Source of the DNA: Anaerolineaceae bacterium
GTDB lineage: Bacteria > Chloroflexota > Anaerolineae > Anaerolineales > Anaerolineaceae
Reading direction: 5' to 3'
NCBI GenBank assembly: GCA_021107195.1
Contig: JAIOTF010000089.1
Span: forward strand, 1-8,211
Length of the DNA: 8,211 nucleotides
Part shown: piece after piece, positions 6,353-8,211 of the stretch
Position numbering within the stretch: position 1 is the first letter of the stretch
Layout of the letters: each line of letters opens with the position of its first letter
Program-made: the position numbers and the translations under genes
The notes under the pieces: generated by a model
What the model was told of the DNA's origin: nothing
Databases searched by the model: none
What the model saw: only the letters and a program-made list of their open reading frames with translations

Positions 6353-7228
6353 TTAAGCTTGTTTCTCAATTGCGGGGTTTTGTTTCATATATTTGGTCAG
6401 GTTGCGGTAGAAATATCCGGCATCCTGAAAACGAACGAAGGTTAGCCTGGCATCGGCGGCACTGATATGAATAATATCATCAGAAAGGACATCCAAAGGA
6501 GGATGTCCGTCTACACTGAGCACAGGATCGTAACCACCGCGCACGATGAAATCGACATGTGAGCCTTCGGCCAGGATCACCGCCCGATCCACAGAGAGAT
6601 GGGGCGCCAGGGGAACAAGAAGGATATTGCGCAGCTCCGGCGGCATGATCGGCCCGCCAGCCGCCAAGGCATAGGCGGTGGAGCCGGTGGGTGTGGCAGC
6701 AATCAGTCCGTCAGCCACATAACTGGTCAATGGCGAACCGTCCACGCAGGCCTCGATCTGGATTGGGCGCACCGGTTTACCGCGGCAGACCACAACCTCA
6801 TTCAACACCTGCCAGCGATCCAGCACCTGTCCATTGCGTTCCAGGTGGGCTTGCAGCATCATACGATCTTCGAGCCGGAATTGACCGGAGAGCAATCTGG
6901 AGGTGAATTCATTGTAGTCACCCAGGTCAACTTCCATCAAAAAACCAAACCGGCCAGCATTAATTCCTAATACAGGAAGGTCAAGAGGTGCACACAAATG
7001 GCCAGCACGCAGCATGGTTCCGTCTCCCCCTATGGCAATCAGAAGATCAAATTCCTTGTCTCGAATCCGCTGGCGCAATCCTTCGTCGTATAGCGAGGCC
7101 GCAACTACCTGCGCTGCACCCAAAGCGGATAGTACAGCCGCGATCTTCTGCGCCTCTACGGCAGCCTCTGGCAAAGCAGGATGCGATACAATGGCAAAAC
7201 TGCGGGGGGAAAAACCAGGCTCACGCAT
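6353..7228 (-). CDS. nadK: NAD kinase
   Basis: This 291-residue cytoplasmic enzyme phosphorylates NAD to NADP using ATP or polyphosphate, setting the NADP(H) pool. It has the standard NadK layout. The N-terminal alpha/beta domain carries the catalytic GGDGT motif (67-71, Asp69) and GINAGRFGFL (88-97). The C-terminal beta-sandwich carries VLNEVVV (Asn143-Glu144), DGLIAATPTGSTAYALAAGGP (173-193), LAPHLSVDRAVILAE (207-221) and SVDG (238-241). Length is normal for bacterial NadK. The ATG has only a weak ribosome site (GGATTAAGTT), which fits translation linked to the gene 26 nt upstream. The neighbours are a translin-family gene upstream and the zinc-finger protein and recN downstream; nadK-recN proximity is seen in many bacteria. 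No missing key residue is apparent. Confidence 0.97.
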   Translation of the reverse strand: MREPGFSPRSFAIVSHPALPEAAVEAQKIAAVLSALGAAQVVAASLYDEGLRQRIRDKEFDLLIAIGGDGTMLRAGHLCAPLDLPVLGINAGRFGFLMEVDLGDYNEFTSRLLSGQFRLEDRMMLQAHLERNGQVLDRWQVLNEVVVCRGKPVRPIQIEACVDGSPLTSYVADGLIAATPTGSTAYALAAGGPIMPPELRNILLVPLAPHLSVDRAVILAEGSHVDFIVRGGYDPVLSVDGHPPLDVLSDDIIHISAADARLTFVRFQDAGYFYRNLTKYMKQNPAIEKQA

Positions 7229-7254
7229 AACTTAATCCATGAGAGAAGGCGTAC

Positions 7255-7908
7255 TCAGCCTTCCGATTTTGAACTATTGGCGGAGAATTTCTCCAGGAAA
7301 TCATCCATGGACTGAATTAATTGCTCTTCACGCAGGCTGATGGTCAGATCACCGCGCGTGCGTTCCAGAATACCGCGCACCATATCCGTCTGGCGGCGCA
7401 GGCCAAAGGTGATCGCATCAGCATAATCCACCGTAACCAACACGGCATAGATTTCGTCCATACAACCCAGAAGCCGCTCCACCTCTTGCGAATATCCATG
7501 GCGCAGCAAGTCAAGGCAGCGCCGGCGCAATTCGCCAACCACTTCAGCCAGGCCTTTAAGATACGTGCTGTATTCCACTTCTAATTCTTCGGGTTCCGGT
7601 AAGGGCTTGTCACAGATCAATGCCAGAGTAACGCTGGCTTCCACATATTCCTTGATCGCGTCCTGTGAATATCCGGAGTAATAGATGGTGGGCTCGTTCA
7701 CCAGGTCAGTGCGCAAGGCTTCCACCAGCTCGCGTGCCTCGCCGAGTTTTTCCCGGGCATTATCAATTTCATCGCGGTGGATAGCACGAATAGCATGGGC
7801 GCAATATCGCGTCAATTGGCGCGCTTGAATCAAAGCCTGATCACGAGCTTTCGTTCGGGCAGCAAAAGACACATGTACTCGCTCAATGATCTCATTTAAA
7901 TTATCCAT
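7255..7908 (-). CDS. Translin-family protein (bacterial/archaeal type)
   Basis: This 217-residue, almost wholly helical and charged protein matches the translin fold family, nucleic-acid-binding proteins that include eukaryotic translin and the RNase TRAX. Diagnostic segments are YLKGLAEVVGELRRR (116-130) and the C-terminal run with DYADAIT and GLRRQTDMVRGI leading into ERTRGDLT (161-189). Automatic pipelines often label such homologues 'haloacid dehalogenase', but no DxDx(T/V) HAD motif is present. Acidic residues Glu122, Glu126, Asp161 and Asp164 could form a TRAX-like metal site, but this is untested. The ATG at 7908 is chosen because AGGA lies 8 bases upstream; an in-frame ATG at 7917 overlaps that site, and the frame extends back to 7995 with sequence unlike the family. 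It is upstream of nadK by 26 nt and follows a DUF3467-like gene. Binding to RNA or DNA is likely from family knowledge; its cellular role is unknown. Confidence 0.88.
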   Translation of the reverse strand: MDNLNEIIERVHVSFAARTKARDQALIQARQLTRYCAHAIRAIHRDEIDNAREKLGEARELVEALRTDLVNEPTIYYSGYSQDAIKEYVEASVTLALICDKPLPEPEELEVEYSTYLKGLAEVVGELRRRCLDLLRHGYSQEVERLLGCMDEIYAVLVTVDYADAITFGLRRQTDMVRGILERTRGDLTISLREEQLIQSMDDFLEKFSANSSKSEG

Positions 7909-7989
7909 ATTGTTCATCCTGTAAATATTTTTTACCTGTAAAGAACAAGGTTCCAGCCGACAATGGCCCATGCCGGGAAAGGCAGCAAG

Positions 7990-8004
7990 GCACACCCTGT
8001 GTGC
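7990..8004. repeat. Short hairpin between DUF3467-like and translin-family genes
   Basis: GCACAC (7990-7995) and GTGTGC (7999-8004) form a 6-bp stem with a 3-base loop. It lies about 20 bases after the stop codon of the DUF3467-like gene and 80 bases before the translin-family ATG. No T run follows on the minus strand, so it is probably not a strong terminator. It could be an attenuating or mRNA-stabilising hairpin, or chance. Confidence 0.4.
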
Positions 8005-8022
8005 AACAATGGTTTACCAGGG

Positions 8023-8211
8023 TTAATCCTCTGGCGGAGAATCTGGCTGCTCGGGCGGCTGCTCTGGCGGCTGCACGCCGCGGAAGAGCTCGTCAGCCAA
8101 TGAAAATTGATCGCGCCCCGGCATTTTGATCTCGCCAAAAGCTGTCTCATAGCGTGCCAGGCGGGTGCCCAGTGCACGATAAAACATCTTGGCTCCCACG
8201 GGAGACATCAG
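8023..8211 (-). CDS. DUF3467-like protein (partial, N-terminus off window)
   Basis: Only the last 62 codons are in the window. The fragment begins with an open frame at the edge and reads MSPVGAKMFYRAL, then GTRLARYETAFGEI. It resembles the C-terminal part of small DUF3467 proteins, where a 'V(T/M)SP..AK.L..AL..N...YE..FGEI' pattern is typical. Beyond that, the protein has a tail of about 30 residues ending in Pro/Glu-rich PPEQPPEQ and an acidic PPED terminus, which is probably disordered. Function of the family is unknown. It precedes the translin-family gene by 114 nt and may share its transcript. The family call is from recalled pattern, not a search, and the start cannot be seen. Confidence 0.7.
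   Translation of the reverse strand: MMSPVGAKMFYRALGTRLARYETAFGEIKMPGRDQFSLADELFRGVQPPEQPPEQPDSPPED

Noticed and set aside
7255..7908. Haloacid dehalogenase label for the translin-family protein
   Set aside because: No HAD motif (DxDx(T/V)) and no Rossmann-like alternation are seen. The protein is all-helical with translin signatures.
7921..7943. AT-rich stretch before the translin-family gene as a promoter
   Set aside because: TATTTA-like -10 words occur, but the spacing to TTGTTC is 15 bases and the match is poor. The gene may be read from an upstream promoter outside the window.

Overview
The window looks like a stretch of bacterial chromosome with moderate GC. Every gene I can support is on the minus strand, so the layout is described from the right edge to the left. 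The gene content suggests Chloroflexota (Anaerolineae-like): a bacterial translin-family protein next to a DUF3467-type protein, a B-box-like zinc finger joined to membrane helices, and a secreted LysM protein with Thr/Pro 'TPTP' linkers. That placement is inference from gene content; no rRNA or other marker is present.

Region 1 (about 8211-4000) reads as one transcription unit. It holds the C-terminal end of a DUF3467-like protein (cut by the window edge), a translin-family protein, NAD kinase, a zinc-finger/four-helix membrane protein, and the DNA repair ATPase RecN. Gaps within it are 114, 26, about 17 and 8 nt. It closes with a clear intrinsic terminator at 3997-4030. NAD kinase next to recN is a familiar bacterial arrangement.

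Region 2 (3954-2506) is one gene for a UshA/5'-nucleotidase-like metallophosphoesterase. It lacks a signal peptide and has lost the catalytic His of the GNH motif and several usual C-terminal substrate-binding residues.

Region 3 (2505-2122) is a roughly 380-base gene-free stretch. It contains three copies of a 15-bp tandem repeat whose junctions can fold into small hairpins, a separate 7-bp inverted repeat, and an extended -10 promoter for the next gene.

Region 4 (2121-1268) encodes an exported, membrane-anchored LysM protein with an SdrD-B-like beta-sandwich domain, followed by its own intrinsic terminator.

Region 5 (1164-1) has an extended -10 promoter and then pdxS-pdxT (pdxT cut by the window edge). 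Together these make the PLP synthase of the DXP-independent vitamin B6 pathway. PdxT releases ammonia from glutamine and PdxS condenses it with ribose 5-phosphate and glyceraldehyde 3-phosphate.

I see no mobile element, CRISPR array, tRNA or rRNA. I did not find a convincing new multi-gene system. The best leads are the divergent metallophosphatase, the bacterial translin homologue in a NAD kinase/recN operon, and the repeat-bearing intergenic region.
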